Origin: Labilibaculum sp. DW002
GTDB lineage: Bacteria; Bacteroidota; Bacteroidia; Bacteroidales; Marinifilaceae
Assembly (NCBI RefSeq): GCF_029029525.1
Contig: NZ_JAKJSC010000001.1
Coordinates: 1,240,001 to 1,304,000 of the forward strand
DNA length: 64,000 nucleotides
Direction of reading: 5' to 3'
Both the position numbers and the translations under genes were made by a program. Positions within the stretch are counted from its first letter, which is position 1. The number at the start of each line of letters is the position of its first letter. Positions 1-8,357 of the stretch are shown in pieces. A model generated the notes under the pieces. That model worked only from the letters and a program-made list of their open reading frames with translations. It did no database searches and was not told the DNA's origin.

Positions 1-269
1 TGAAAAGAAGTGTCTTCGACTTCAAGTCTCTTAGGAGATTTTTTGTAGGGTTCATCAAGATAATATGGGCTATCGGCATCCTTTTCCCATTTGTTTAGCG
101 GTTTTTCATAAAGTATATCAGCCCAGTAAACAAGTTCAAATTCAGGCAAATCATTTGCAACACCATTGTTACAAAAACCTTCTTTTATGGCATCTTTCCA
201 CCATTTTTCAAGAAGATATTTAGGTGGTTTATTTCCAAGACCATGAACACCTATGATTACTTTTTTCAT
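1..269 (-). CDS. Alpha/beta hydrolase-like protein, N-terminal 89 codons only (cut by window start)
   Basis: The reading frame starts with ATG at 269 and runs off the left edge. The N-terminus reads MKKVIIGVHGLGNKPP, a hydrophobic strand followed by HGLGNK. This resembles the strand plus HG oxyanion segment of alpha/beta hydrolases, so a serine hydrolase is inferred; the nucleophile, acid and His lie outside the window. There is no signal peptide, so the protein is probably cytosolic. Its start overlaps the stop of the GDPD gene in an ATGA arrangement (269-266), which implies translational coupling and co-transcription. The family call is weak because only about 89 residues are visible. Confidence 0.6.
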   Translation of the reverse strand, partial: MKKVIIGVHGLGNKPPKYLLEKWWKDAIKEGFCNNGVANDLPEFELVYWADILYEKPLNKWEKDADSPYYLDEPYKKSPKRLEVEDTSF

Positions 270-1033
270 TGTTTTCTCCCTGCTAATTGTTTTGTTATCC
301 ATTCGGCTCGGTCAGTTGTAATGGCATCTATTCCATAGTCTAAAACTCTTTCTGCTTCATCTAATTCGTTTACTGTCCATACATAAAAATGAAAACCCTC
401 CTTTTGAAATGCTTTTACAAATGATTTATTAATTATTTTTCCAGCCCAAACATTCACGCCATCGAGCCCATTTTCCTTAATCTTCTTAATAATTGTCTTC
501 GGCCTAATATACAGTAACCAATGCGGTAAATAATAGTCTAAATCGAGCAACCATAAGGTTTTGTATTGTGGAGCTTCCTTTTTCATTAATCCTAACACAT
601 CCAAGTGAAAGGATATAATTTCTATTTGATGATTCTTAAGTGCTGAGTTTTCTAATAATTGCACCAAAGGCTTTATTATATTTTTTCCACATTTAATTTC
701 AATTACCAATTTCGCTCCCAAAGGAACCGTTTCAATCACCTCATTTAAGCTTGGAATTTTTTCTCCCTTAAAAGTTATTGCTTTTTTAATGCCCACATCA
801 ACTTCCTTCAGCTCCTGCAAACTCGTTTTTTTTACAAATAATTTTCGATCACCAACTCGCCCCGTATGTTTATCGTGAATAACAGCTATTTCATTATCTG
901 CTGTTAAATGAATGTCTATTTCAACTATTCTTGCGCCTCTATCCCATGCCATATTAACGGCCGAAAGAGAATTCTCTGGTGCGTCAAAAGACTCACCTCT
1001 ATGCGCCACAATTTTATCTAACATATCACTCAT
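266..1033 (-). CDS. Glycerophosphodiester phosphodiesterase family protein
   Basis: The protein has 255 residues and no signal peptide. It hydrolyses glycerophosphodiesters to glycerol-3-phosphate and an alcohol (family knowledge). The GDPD TIM-barrel signature is complete: HRG at 11-13, PENS at 19-22, EIDIH at 38-42 with catalytic/metal Glu and Asp, VIHD at 51-54, an EIK strand near 112, and a C-terminal VWTVN followed by GIDAITTDR. Length fits the short cytosolic bacterial form (UgpQ-like). The gene couples to the downstream hydrolase through an ATGA overlap, suggesting joint lipid-headgroup turnover. The start at MSDMLDK was chosen because it is the first ATG of the frame; a second ATG three codons later is possible. 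Confidence 0.9.
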   Translation of the reverse strand: MSDMLDKIVAHRGESFDAPENSLSAVNMAWDRGARIVEIDIHLTADNEIAVIHDKHTGRVGDRKLFVKKTSLQELKEVDVGIKKAITFKGEKIPSLNEVIETVPLGAKLVIEIKCGKNIIKPLVQLLENSALKNHQIEIISFHLDVLGLMKKEAPQYKTLWLLDLDYYLPHWLLYIRPKTIIKKIKENGLDGVNVWAGKIINKSFVKAFQKEGFHFYVWTVNELDEAERVLDYGIDAITTDRAEWITKQLAGRKQ

Positions 1034-1360
1034 TAATTTAAGCTATTTAAATCTACAAACGGTTAATTTTCAACAAAAAAAACTGCACTACATCAAAAAA
1101 ACTCTAATTATTTTATTGCTTTAGCAAACTATAAAAGAAGCAAGCCTTATAAATTTACATATTTATATTTTCAGTAAAAAAGTTTAATTGCTTTGTAAGG
1201 AGTTTTTTGTGCCATAAATTGCAAAAACGAACATCACAAATGAGGATGAGTAACTTTTGTTAGTCGTTCGTAGTTTTTTCCTTCTCTAATTGGCAGGTTT
1301 CAATCAATTCTTTCTGAGAAACAAGTTAAGAATCAAAACAGCTCTACAGATTTAGGGCAC

Positions 1361-1386
1361 AAAAAAAGGCACCCTATTGGGCACCT
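1361..1386 (-). terminator. Intrinsic terminator of the HD-domain gene
   Basis: Read on the minus strand, GGTGCCC-AATA-GGGTGCC forms a 7-bp stem with two G-U pairs and is followed directly by seven T (plus-strand A run at 1361-1367). It lies about 95 bases after the HD gene stop. Confidence 0.65.
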
Positions 1387-1448
1387 GTAATTATTTCTTT
1401 TTTGCTGACTATGCTTAACCAGCTATGTAAACTTTAATTCTTATCTGT

Positions 1449-1480
1449 TCACTGATCGCTTTACTGTTTACTGAATACTG
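1449..1480. repeat. Degenerate heptad array (ACTG period 7)
   Basis: ACTG begins at 1463, 1470 and 1477, an exact 7-nt period, with another ACTG at 1451. On the other strand the unit reads CAGTnAn. The same kind of array, in the other orientation, sits just before moaC (50349-50383). Confidence 0.5.
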
Positions 1481-2131
1481 TTATTTTCCTTCCCACTCTA
1501 AATAAAATTGATCTAGGTAAGCCATCATAAAAGCATGACGTTTTTCGGCCATGGCAATTCCTGCTTTGGTGTTCATTCGGTCTTTTAGTAAAAGCAATTT
1601 TTCGTAAAAATGATTAACAGTTGGGGCATCGCTGTTTTTGTATTCCTCTTTGGTCATGTTAAGGTTTGGCGGAATTGCTGGATCATAAATTGCTCGGTTT
1701 TTATGTCCTCCATAATTAAAGGTTCGGGCAATTCCAATGGCACCAATAGCATCCATTCGATCCGCATCTTGCACCACATCTAATTCTAACGATCTGAATT
1801 TCTGAGCTTCTTTCCCGCCCTTAAAAGAGATGTTGTTGATAATCTCTACCACATGCTGTATGGTAGCTTCGTCTACCGAAAGTGAAGAGAGAAATTCTCT
1901 GGCTATTCTTGGACCAACTTCTTCATCTCCATTGTGAAACTTTGAGTCAGCAATATCATGCAGTAAAGCACCCAATTCTACAACAAACAAATCGACCTCT
2001 TCACTAATGGCTAGTTGTTTAGCCGATTTCCATACCCGATAAATATGAAACCAATCGTGCCCTCCTTCGGCATCAGCAAGGGTTTGTTTTACGAATGTTA
2101 CGGTTTGATCTATTATGCTTTCTTGCTTCAT
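1481..2131 (-). CDS. HD-domain metal-dependent phosphohydrolase
   Basis: The protein has 216 residues and is cytosolic. Metal ligands of the HD superfamily are visible: H25 in GGHDWFHIYRV, the H58-D59 doublet in GALLHDIAD, and a distal D122 in VVQDADRMDAIGAIGIAR. Order and length match the YedJ/YpgQ-like group, some members of which hydrolyse nucleotides, so a nucleotide or dinucleotide phosphohydrolase is inferred and the substrate is unknown. The gene overlaps the end of the upstream alpha/beta hydrolase gene by 59 bp, so the two are probably co-transcribed and translationally coupled. No alternative ATG exists before residue 126, which fixes the start. Confidence 0.82.
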   Translation of the reverse strand: MKQESIIDQTVTFVKQTLADAEGGHDWFHIYRVWKSAKQLAISEEVDLFVVELGALLHDIADSKFHNGDEEVGPRIAREFLSSLSVDEATIQHVVEIINNISFKGGKEAQKFRSLELDVVQDADRMDAIGAIGIARTFNYGGHKNRAIYDPAIPPNLNMTKEEYKNSDAPTVNHFYEKLLLLKDRMNTKAGIAMAEKRHAFMMAYLDQFYLEWEGK

Positions 2132-2765
2132 TCTTGGGGCTATTTTGTTGTGATGTCAGTTCTTTACTTATTTTCTTGCATAAACTAATTGCAAATTCTT
2201 CTTCCTGATACATTTCATGCTCGCCATTTTCGATGTAATTGCAATCTAAAGTTAAGCTGGCATGCCAATTTACACTTGGTTTGTATTGATCTTCTTCACC
2301 ATAAAACAAAGCACATTTACAATCTGGCTTCTCTGTTTCGTAGCGCAAACGAGTTGACGAAATTGCGTATAGTTTTTTAATTGATAGTCCTCGAAATGCA
2401 GCTTTCCAAGCAATAACACCTCCAATACTGAATGCCAAAACATTTACGTCTTGTTTTTCTTTTCTAGATAGTTTGCGTGCTGCTCTATCAATTCCACCAT
2501 TCACAAATTGCGCGTGAATGCCATTTTTTGAATTATCCGATAAATCTAAATCCACTAGCTTGCGGGAATCGTAAAATTCCAGTTCAAAGTACGGCTCTAA
2601 TTGCTTCTGGTAGGTAATCATCCATTCAGCATCTTCAAGGCCCCACAAATCAGATAGTATGATTAATCGTTGTTTCAATTCGAAGATTTTATTTCCGTTT
2701 CGAATATAGCGATTTTGTGAAACGGTTTGGAATTTATTCGTCAAAATATAGCAAGGCTTGCTCAT
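2073..2765 (-). CDS. Alpha/beta hydrolase fold protein
   Basis: The protein has 230 residues and no signal peptide. A catalytic triad can be proposed from spacing: nucleophile S113 in LAFSIGG (Ala replaces the first Gly of the usual GxSxG elbow), acid near D159 in FYGEEDQY, and H183 in NGEHEMY. The strand RLIILSDLWG near residues 33-42 supplies the oxyanion region. The last 19 codons overlap the HD gene and encode a basic, low-complexity tail that is probably dispensable. The substrate is unknown; a small-molecule esterase or lipase-like role is possible. It resembles the small single-domain hydrolases common in Bacteroidota. Confidence 0.65.
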   Translation of the reverse strand: MSKPCYILTNKFQTVSQNRYIRNGNKIFELKQRLIILSDLWGLEDAEWMITYQKQLEPYFELEFYDSRKLVDLDLSDNSKNGIHAQFVNGGIDRAARKLSRKEKQDVNVLAFSIGGVIAWKAAFRGLSIKKLYAISSTRLRYETEKPDCKCALFYGEEDQYKPSVNWHASLTLDCNYIENGEHEMYQEEEFAISLCKKISKELTSQQNSPKNEARKHNRSNRNIRKTNPC

Positions 2766-2857
2766 TTTTATTTCTTGATTTTCAAGCTAGCTAACACTTT
2801 ATCAAGAGTATTGTTAAAAACACAAGAGATATCATGAAGAGTTTATTTGTAAACATG

Positions 2858-2900
2858 CACCCCTCTGTTCTTCGAACATCTCCCTTTAAAATGGGAGAAT
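2858..2900. repeat. Dispersed palindromic intergenic repeat, copy 1
   Basis: The element begins CACCCCTCTG, contains a small GTTC-TTC-GAAC hairpin (2867-2877) and a larger TCTCCC...GGGAGA hairpin (2879-2898). A second copy with the same 10-mer head and the same TCTCCC/GGGAGA stem lies at 11421-11462. Confidence 0.65.
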
Positions 2901-3143
2901 TCACGACTTTAACTTTTGCACATACTTTCATATTCAATCTCTCCCTTGAAAGGGTACCGTAGCGAAGCAGAGCTCGTGAACACACTTGGAAAAAAAAGTA
3001 AAAGTGAACAAAGTACCGACAGGTGAAAGGGTGCTAACTCTTAAAATCATCTCTTTTACACATCTTATTGCACTTGATTTGCTCTGATTTTGGAGATGCG
3101 TTCTCTTCTTCTTCAGGAGAAGGATAGGATGAGGTATCTGAAT

Positions 3144-3183
3144 AAAAAAATCCCAATGGAACAATTTGATTCATTGGGATTTC
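3144..3183 (-). terminator. Terminator of the keto-sugar operon
   Basis: AAATCCCAATG (3148-3158) pairs with CATTGGGATTT (3173-3183). The minus-strand transcript then runs into a T-rich tract (plus-strand A run at 3145-3150). It closes the five-gene operon about 50 bases after the kelch stop. Confidence 0.75.
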
Positions 3184-3231
3184 ATTTGAATTATATATTC
3201 TACCGAAATATCAAATCGGTCATTATTCATA

Positions 3232-4224
3232 TCATGGTTTCACAGTAAAAACCTCTATGGAATTCATATTACCACCACCTTGATTGGGGCTACCTGCAGC
3301 AAAATAGATTTTGTTATTGTAAAAAATCGCATTGCTTCCATGTCTCCCAATTTTTAATGGAGCCAGAAGCTTCCACTCTCTGGTTTCTAAATCAAGACAT
3401 TGAGTTTCGGCGTAAGCCTTTCGACTCATTCCTTCACCACCCATGTAAACAATATTATTGCCAATGGCTGCAATTCCACCTGCTGCTGTTGGTACAGGAA
3501 GTGTACTTTTATGTGTGAACCATTTTCCTAATTTAAAATCATATTCATCAACAAAAGGAATTGTTGCCGAGAAAAATGCACCAAAATTGTCTTTGTAATG
3601 CACACTGGTATTTCTTCCTCCTATGCAATACAGCTTATCGTTCACCACAATAGCCGAGAAATGATCTCGAACATGAGGCGCTTTTGTCAGGCTCTCCCAA
3701 TTGTTGGTCTTCAAATTAAAACAATCAAATCGATTGGATACACCACTAGTGTGACCATATTCGATTCCACATACCATGTAAATTTTATTGTCACGAATAG
3801 CAGCACCTGCTCCTCCTCTTCGCATTTCCATAGGTACTTCAGGTCCTTTCGTCCACTTGTCTTTATCAGGATAATAAATCCAAATATTTTCTGCGGGTAA
3901 CTCCTTTGGATAAGGTCCAGTCATTGCCCCTACCAGATAAATGGCATCTTCATGAACAATTGCCTGAAAATGATGCAGCTCCAATGGTGTTTTGCCTTTG
4001 GTTTCCCACGTATTCGTTTTCGGATCAAAGACATTTACTGGCTTTATTCCACGGCCTCCAATCAAATAAAATTTATCTTGAAATTCGACAAAAGCATTCT
4101 CATGACGTCCAACTACATCTCCACTGGTTTCTACCAGTTCCCATCGGGAATCTTGTAAATTTTGTGCATTTGTTGTTATCGCAATTGCCAACAACACTAA
4201 TGCGAGGTATATTCTTTTCAACAT
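3232..4224 (-). CDS. Secreted kelch-repeat beta-propeller protein
   Basis: The protein has 330 residues with a clear Sec signal peptide (MLKRIYLALVLLAIAITTNAQ). Five to six kelch blades can be followed by the recurring pattern of a hydrophobic strand, GG or GA, then a W about 20 residues on: YLIGGRG, YLVGAMT, YMVCGIE, YCIGGRN, VYMGGEG and YFAAGSP. This is the fold of galactose-oxidase-like and sialate-mutarotase-like propellers, but no Cu or other catalytic set is recognisable, so the activity is unknown. It is the last gene of the operon, 40 bp after the ThuA-like gene, which suggests a periplasmic role in binding or epimerising the same carbohydrate. Confidence 0.8.
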   Translation of the reverse strand: MLKRIYLALVLLAIAITTNAQNLQDSRWELVETSGDVVGRHENAFVEFQDKFYLIGGRGIKPVNVFDPKTNTWETKGKTPLELHHFQAIVHEDAIYLVGAMTGPYPKELPAENIWIYYPDKDKWTKGPEVPMEMRRGGAGAAIRDNKIYMVCGIEYGHTSGVSNRFDCFNLKTNNWESLTKAPHVRDHFSAIVVNDKLYCIGGRNTSVHYKDNFGAFFSATIPFVDEYDFKLGKWFTHKSTLPVPTAAGGIAAIGNNIVYMGGEGMSRKAYAETQCLDLETREWKLLAPLKIGRHGSNAIFYNNKIYFAAGSPNQGGGNMNSIEVFTVKP

Positions 4225-4264
4225 TTTCTAATTCTAAGAAGTAACTATTATTTTCCTGATCAAC

Positions 4265-5089
4265 TTATTTTGGGCATTGTTTGGAATCGTAAACTGGCGA
4301 CATCAAATTCTCCTTAGCCTGATATTTACTTTCAGCAGCCCAAGCAAATCCTCTTTTCAATAGCGTCCATACCGACGGATTGTCAAAATCCTTAGGCTCA
4401 TGACCTATCGACAAATTGTACACTCGGCCTTTTCCATAATACTTTTTCCAAACAACAGGTATCACAGCACCTTCTATCCAAGCATTGTGCTCTCCACTAA
4501 ATGTTGTAGTTGCCAATACCTTTACATTAGGATCTACCAACATGTAGTATTGTTCTGTGTTCATCACATCAAAATCGCTTAAACCTTCGGTAATTGGATC
4601 TTTTGTATCGCAAATGTTTACATCGTAGTTAATTTTGCCACCAGGATGCGCGGCCCATTGTCCGCCAACCATATACAAATACTCCGAATTATCGCGAAAA
4701 GAATCGCCAATACCTCCATGGCAACCGGCTAAACCTGTTCCATTTTTTACGGCAGTAAGTAAACCATTGGCTTGTTCTTTCGAAATTTTGCCCATGGTCC
4801 ACGATTGGATCACCAAGTCGGTTTCTGCCATTAACTTTTCATCAGTATAAGAATCCAATGATTCACTTGTGGTGATAATAGCTCCCTCTTCCTTTAGCCA
4901 AGGAGTAATTCTTTCGACAAAAGCCTGCGGATTATGTCCTTTCCAACCGCCATATACAATTAGTACATTTTTGCCTTTTAAATTGGGCACTTCATTCGTA
5001 GGATTATTCTGTGCAAAACCAGATAAATTAGTCATAAAACAACAGGCAATTAATAGGGTAAATCGAATTTTTTTAAACATTACTTTCAT
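4265..5089 (-). CDS. Secreted ThuA-like domain protein
   Basis: The protein has 274 residues with a signal peptide ending near SGFAQ. The body is a class I glutamine-amidotransferase-like (ThuA) fold: NVLIVYGGWKGHNP near 40-53, TGLAGCHGGIGDSFRD with the Cys-His-Gly elbow near 118-133, QWAAHPGG near 144-151, and GRVYNLSIGHEPKDF toward the C-terminus. ThuA-like proteins accompany sugar dehydrogenases and DUF1080 proteins in Bacteroidota sugar operons, but their reaction is poorly defined. It sits between the isomerase (82-bp gap) and the kelch gene. A role in periplasmic handling of oxidised sugars is inferred. Confidence 0.85.
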   Translation of the reverse strand: MKVMFKKIRFTLLIACCFMTNLSGFAQNNPTNEVPNLKGKNVLIVYGGWKGHNPQAFVERITPWLKEEGAIITTSESLDSYTDEKLMAETDLVIQSWTMGKISKEQANGLLTAVKNGTGLAGCHGGIGDSFRDNSEYLYMVGGQWAAHPGGKINYDVNICDTKDPITEGLSDFDVMNTEQYYMLVDPNVKVLATTTFSGEHNAWIEGAVIPVVWKKYYGKGRVYNLSIGHEPKDFDNPSVWTLLKRGFAWAAESKYQAKENLMSPVYDSKQCPK

Positions 5090-5171
5090 TCGCTTTAATT
5101 AATACTATTTGGCTGGTGGGCTAAATAATTTTATAAAAATAAGAAATATTCGTTTGAATAAACGACTTCGT

Positions 5172-6215
5172 TTAAATCCCTAATATTTCACGATTCATCT
5201 TTTCATCGGTTCCCGCATTTGCAAAATCATCGAATGCTCTTTCCGGCTTTCTTATCATGTGTTTGTTTACAAAATCGACACCTTCTTTTGCTCCATCTAC
5301 AGCATTTTTCATGCAACATTCCCATTCTACAACAGCCCAACCTTCAAAGTCGTACTGTGTTAATTTGCTAAAAATGGCTGAAAAATCGATCTGACCATCA
5401 CCCAAAGATCTAAAGCGTCCCGCTCGTTCTTCCCAAGATAAATAACCACCATAAACCCCACCTTTTCCGCTTGGGTTAAACTCAGCATCTTTCACATGAA
5501 ACATTTTAATGCGCTCATGATAGAAATCGATAAAATCGAGGTAATTCATTTGCTGCAAAATAAAATGACTCGGATCGTACAAAATGTTTGCACGCTTGTG
5601 ATTGTTAGTTACTTCCAAGAAACGCTCGAAAGTGTGTCCATCATGCAAATCTTCACCGGGATGAAGCTCAAAACAAACATCAACATTGTATTTATCGAAC
5701 TCATTCAAAATGGGAACCCATCTATCAGCTAACTCCTTAAAACCCGCCTCTACCAATCCGGCCGGGCGCTGCGGCCATGGATACATATAAGGCCAAAGCA
5801 ATGATCCTGAAAAAGAAACATGCTCTGTAATTCCCAAATTAGCACTTGCCTTTGCCGAAAGCATTAGCTGCTTAATTGCCCATTCGCTTCTCGCTTTTGA
5901 GTTGTTATGAACTTCGGGAGGTGCAAAACCATCGTACATTTGATCGTAGGCTGGATGCGTAGCGATCAATTGCCCTTGCAAATGAGTAGACAATTCGGTG
6001 ATTTCAACACCTGCTTCATTGGCAATTCCTTTCAATTCTTCAGCATAGGTTTTGCTGTTGGCTAATTTCTCCAGATCAACACATCTGTTGTCCCAAGTTG
6101 GAATTTGTACTCCTTTATACCCATATGCAGCCATTTGTTCACAAGCCGATTTAAAAGTATCAAAGGGTGGATTGTCATCCATAAATTGAGCCAAAAATAT
6201 TGCGGGTCCTTTCAT
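5172..6215 (-). CDS. Sugar phosphate isomerase/epimerase family (AP endonuclease 2-like TIM barrel)
   Basis: The protein has 347 residues, no signal peptide and should be cytosolic. Divalent metal ligands of the family are visible in order: CFELHPGED, LYDPSHF, MFHVKDAEF and VVEWEC. The long form with a WPYMYPWPQRP insertion is typical of members found beside Gfo/Idh/MocA oxidoreductases. In related operons such enzymes isomerise, epimerise or hydrate keto-sugar intermediates; the exact reaction here is inferred. It is 22 bp downstream of the oxidoreductase gene. The start at MKGPAIFLAQF puts the first barrel strand right at the N-terminus, as in relatives. Confidence 0.87.
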   Translation of the reverse strand: MKGPAIFLAQFMDDNPPFDTFKSACEQMAAYGYKGVQIPTWDNRCVDLEKLANSKTYAEELKGIANEAGVEITELSTHLQGQLIATHPAYDQMYDGFAPPEVHNNSKARSEWAIKQLMLSAKASANLGITEHVSFSGSLLWPYMYPWPQRPAGLVEAGFKELADRWVPILNEFDKYNVDVCFELHPGEDLHDGHTFERFLEVTNNHKRANILYDPSHFILQQMNYLDFIDFYHERIKMFHVKDAEFNPSGKGGVYGGYLSWEERAGRFRSLGDGQIDFSAIFSKLTQYDFEGWAVVEWECCMKNAVDGAKEGVDFVNKHMIRKPERAFDDFANAGTDEKMNREILGI

Positions 6216-6237
6216 TGTTTCTTTGGGTTTAGAATAT

Positions 6238-7395
6238 TTAATCTGCTAGTTTGATCCATTTCTGCTCACTATTTCCCGATTCTACTGCACGGGTAATGAA
6301 TCGCATTCCGCGAACACCATCTTCAATTGTAGGAAAATCATGAGTCTCAGCAAGAACAAGTCGTTCCGAAGAATCTGCCTTTATTCGAAATGCAAAATTC
6401 CGATAAATGTTCGCAAATGCTTCTAGATATCCTTCAGGATGTCCGGCAGGAATTCGGGTATGTGCCTGCGTTATTTCAAACAAATCACCTACTCCTGTTC
6501 GTAGTACTTGTAGCGGCTTATCAAGCTGTCTGTAGCGCAAACTATTTGGTTCTTGCTGATGCCATTCCAAACCACCTTTCTCACCATAAATTCTAATGCT
6601 CAAACCATTTTCTTCTCCTACACTAATCTGGCTGCAATGCAATATCCCCTTCGCTCCTTTGTTAAAGCGGAGTAAAACATTGGCATCGTCATCGAGTAAT
6701 CTTCCTTCCACAAAAATATTAATGTCTGCACAAATCTCCGAGATCTCTTGCGAGCTAATGTATTCAGCCAAATTAGCAGCATGTGTTCCAATGTCTCCCA
6801 ACGATCCTCCAATTCCCGAACGAGTAGGATCGGATCTCCATGCAGCCTGTTTCTGCCCAGTTAATTCCAATGGTGTTGCCAACCATCCTTGTGGATATTC
6901 AACAACTACTTTACGGATTTTCCCAAGCAAATTCGTTTTCACCATCTCTCGGGCTTGCTTTACCATCGGGTAAGCAGTGTAGTTATGAGTCAAAGCGAAA
7001 ATTAAACCTGTTTGCTCAACAATCCTGGCCAATTCCTCAGCCTCTTCCAAAGAAAAACAAACTGGCTTATCGCAAATTACATGAAAACCATTCTCCAAAG
7101 CCATTTTTGCAGGCGCAAAATGCATGTGATTGGGAGTTACAATGGATACAAAATCCATTCTTATCTCCTTGCTCAATTCTTTTTCTTTGCGGATCATCTC
7201 CTCAAAACTGCCATAAATCCGATTTTCGGGCAAATACAATTTCTTTCCTGATGCAAATGATTTTTCGGGAGAGCTACTAAAAGCTCCACAAACTAAATCT
7301 ATTTCATTATCGAGAGCTGCAGCCATTCGATGAACACCACCAATAAAGGCTCCTTGTCCACCGCCAACCATGCCCATCCTTAATTTCCTATTCAT
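6238..7395 (-). CDS. Gfo/Idh/MocA family oxidoreductase (NAD(P)-dependent sugar dehydrogenase)
   Basis: The protein has 385 residues and no signal peptide. The Rossmann motif GMVGGGQGAFIG is at about 8-19, the cis-Pro segment and catalytic Lys at CDKPVCFS near 112, and the substrate-side GGSLGDIGTHAANL near 197-210, whose D and H are the usual catalytic residues. Family members oxidise or reduce sugar hydroxyls, commonly at C3. In Bacteroides-type operons with DUF1080 and isomerase partners they start or end a 3-keto-glycoside route; that assignment here is by context. The gene lies 27 bp after the DUF1080 gene and 22 bp before the isomerase. Confidence 0.9.
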   Translation of the reverse strand: MNRKLRMGMVGGGQGAFIGGVHRMAAALDNEIDLVCGAFSSSPEKSFASGKKLYLPENRIYGSFEEMIRKEKELSKEIRMDFVSIVTPNHMHFAPAKMALENGFHVICDKPVCFSLEEAEELARIVEQTGLIFALTHNYTAYPMVKQAREMVKTNLLGKIRKVVVEYPQGWLATPLELTGQKQAAWRSDPTRSGIGGSLGDIGTHAANLAEYISSQEISEICADINIFVEGRLLDDDANVLLRFNKGAKGILHCSQISVGEENGLSIRIYGEKGGLEWHQQEPNSLRYRQLDKPLQVLRTGVGDLFEITQAHTRIPAGHPEGYLEAFANIYRNFAFRIKADSSERLVLAETHDFPTIEDGVRGMRFITRAVESGNSEQKWIKLAD

Positions 7396-7422
7396 AATGG
7401 AGTCAAATAATTCGAGTGCGGT

Positions 7423-8313
7423 TTATAATCCTGCTTCTTTCTTGAAATTTTTAGGGAACCTTTTTATCGATTTAATCTGAACATCCTTATAGTAAGCTTC
7501 TGCACCTTCGCATTGCAACTGAATTTTTCCTTTTGTAAGCGGAAGTTCCTTGCCATCAATCTCTTTTCTGGTATTCAATACGACCATAACTACCTTACCA
7601 TTTACGATGTGTAAACTTTGATTTTTATAACAGATTACCTCGATGGTATTCCACTCTCCATTTGGCTTCTCGTTTGACTTATTGATGTGGCAATAACCAG
7701 GATTTCCCTTCCCACCATAATTAAGTAATGCATCATCTTCACCTGTTACCTTATAAAGGTTTTTACCAATTTTAGATGAACGCACCTGTGCTCTTGCATG
7801 TACTAATGAAACAAAGTCTCCCATGTCATCTTCTTGAATCTGGCATTCCAAACTCGACATCCAAACATTCCAAAAGGCACCATGCTTTCCATGACAATGG
7901 TATAAAATCCCATTATCTCTTTTTGCGTTTAATCTTGGTTCCCATTTTTTCTCTCCCCACTTAAACTGAGCCTTTAAATGATAGTTCTCGAACTCCTGTA
8001 AAGAGGTTAATCCTGCATAAATCTCACCAGTCACCTTTAAAATAATCTCACCATTTTCTTCAATCGTCGACATCACCTTTTTAGGATCATTATTTAATCC
8101 CATTGGTGTTCCCTTATGCACGTTCGCACTCTTGTGATCGTAATCAATATCAACGGAAGTGTGAGGAACACCAATAAAAACCTCAAAATTTGTTAAGTTC
8201 TTGTCAAGCAGATTCTGCCATTTTTTAGAAATTTCAAAATCATTCGTTGGCGCTTTCTGAGCAAATGATACCGTAAACAGGCTTACAAATAGGAATGTGA
8301 AAAATGTTTTCAT
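7423..8313 (-). CDS. Secreted DUF1080 protein (3-keto-glycoside hydrolase/lyase-like)
   Basis: The protein has 296 residues with a signal peptide (MKTFFTFLFVSLFTVSFAQ). The DUF1080 concanavalin-like jelly roll is recognisable from LKAQFKWGEKKWEP, NGILYHCHGKHG, SSLECQIQEDDMGDF, GEWNTIEVICYKN, HIVNGKVV and a closing GKIQLQCEGAEAYYKDVQIK. Members act on 3-keto-glucosides by cleavage or beta-elimination. It is the first gene of the minus-strand operon and faces the AraC regulator across 222 bp. Secretion suggests it acts in the periplasm on substrate already oxidised at C3, while the oxidoreductase encoded beside it is cytosolic; this split of location is odd and unexplained. Confidence 0.85.
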   Translation of the reverse strand: MKTFFTFLFVSLFTVSFAQKAPTNDFEISKKWQNLLDKNLTNFEVFIGVPHTSVDIDYDHKSANVHKGTPMGLNNDPKKVMSTIEENGEIILKVTGEIYAGLTSLQEFENYHLKAQFKWGEKKWEPRLNAKRDNGILYHCHGKHGAFWNVWMSSLECQIQEDDMGDFVSLVHARAQVRSSKIGKNLYKVTGEDDALLNYGGKGNPGYCHINKSNEKPNGEWNTIEVICYKNQSLHIVNGKVVMVVLNTRKEIDGKELPLTKGKIQLQCEGAEAYYKDVQIKSIKRFPKNFKKEAGL

Positions 8314-8357
8314 CGTAAATTATTGAGTTAATTTTGTAAATATGTCTTCTTAAATTC

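Larger units (their letters stand above)
1034..1480. other. Noncoding stretch between GDPD and HD genes
   Basis: No credible gene is present in these 447 bases. It holds the minus-strand terminator of the HD gene (1361-1386) and a degenerate heptad array (1449-1480). The AT-rich rest shows no exact TAnnTTTG element on the minus strand for the GDPD gene. A short plus-strand frame reaching 1124 is antisense to the GDPD start and was not accepted. Confidence 0.6.
2766..3231. other. Noncoding stretch with dispersed repeat and terminator
   Basis: These 466 bases hold a dispersed palindromic repeat (2858-2900, with a degenerate inverted relative near 2936-2975) and the terminator of the kelch gene (3144-3183). 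Two short minus-strand frames at 2791-2985 and 2934-3164 fall inside the repeat, overlap each other and look like chance frames. Confidence 0.6.

Noticed and set aside
912-1124. Plus-strand frame over the GDPD start
   Set aside because: Antisense to a well supported gene and without domain features.
2791-3164. Two overlapping small minus-strand frames (64 and 76 residues)
   Set aside because: They lie within the dispersed repeat and a gap with hairpins; composition is not protein-like.
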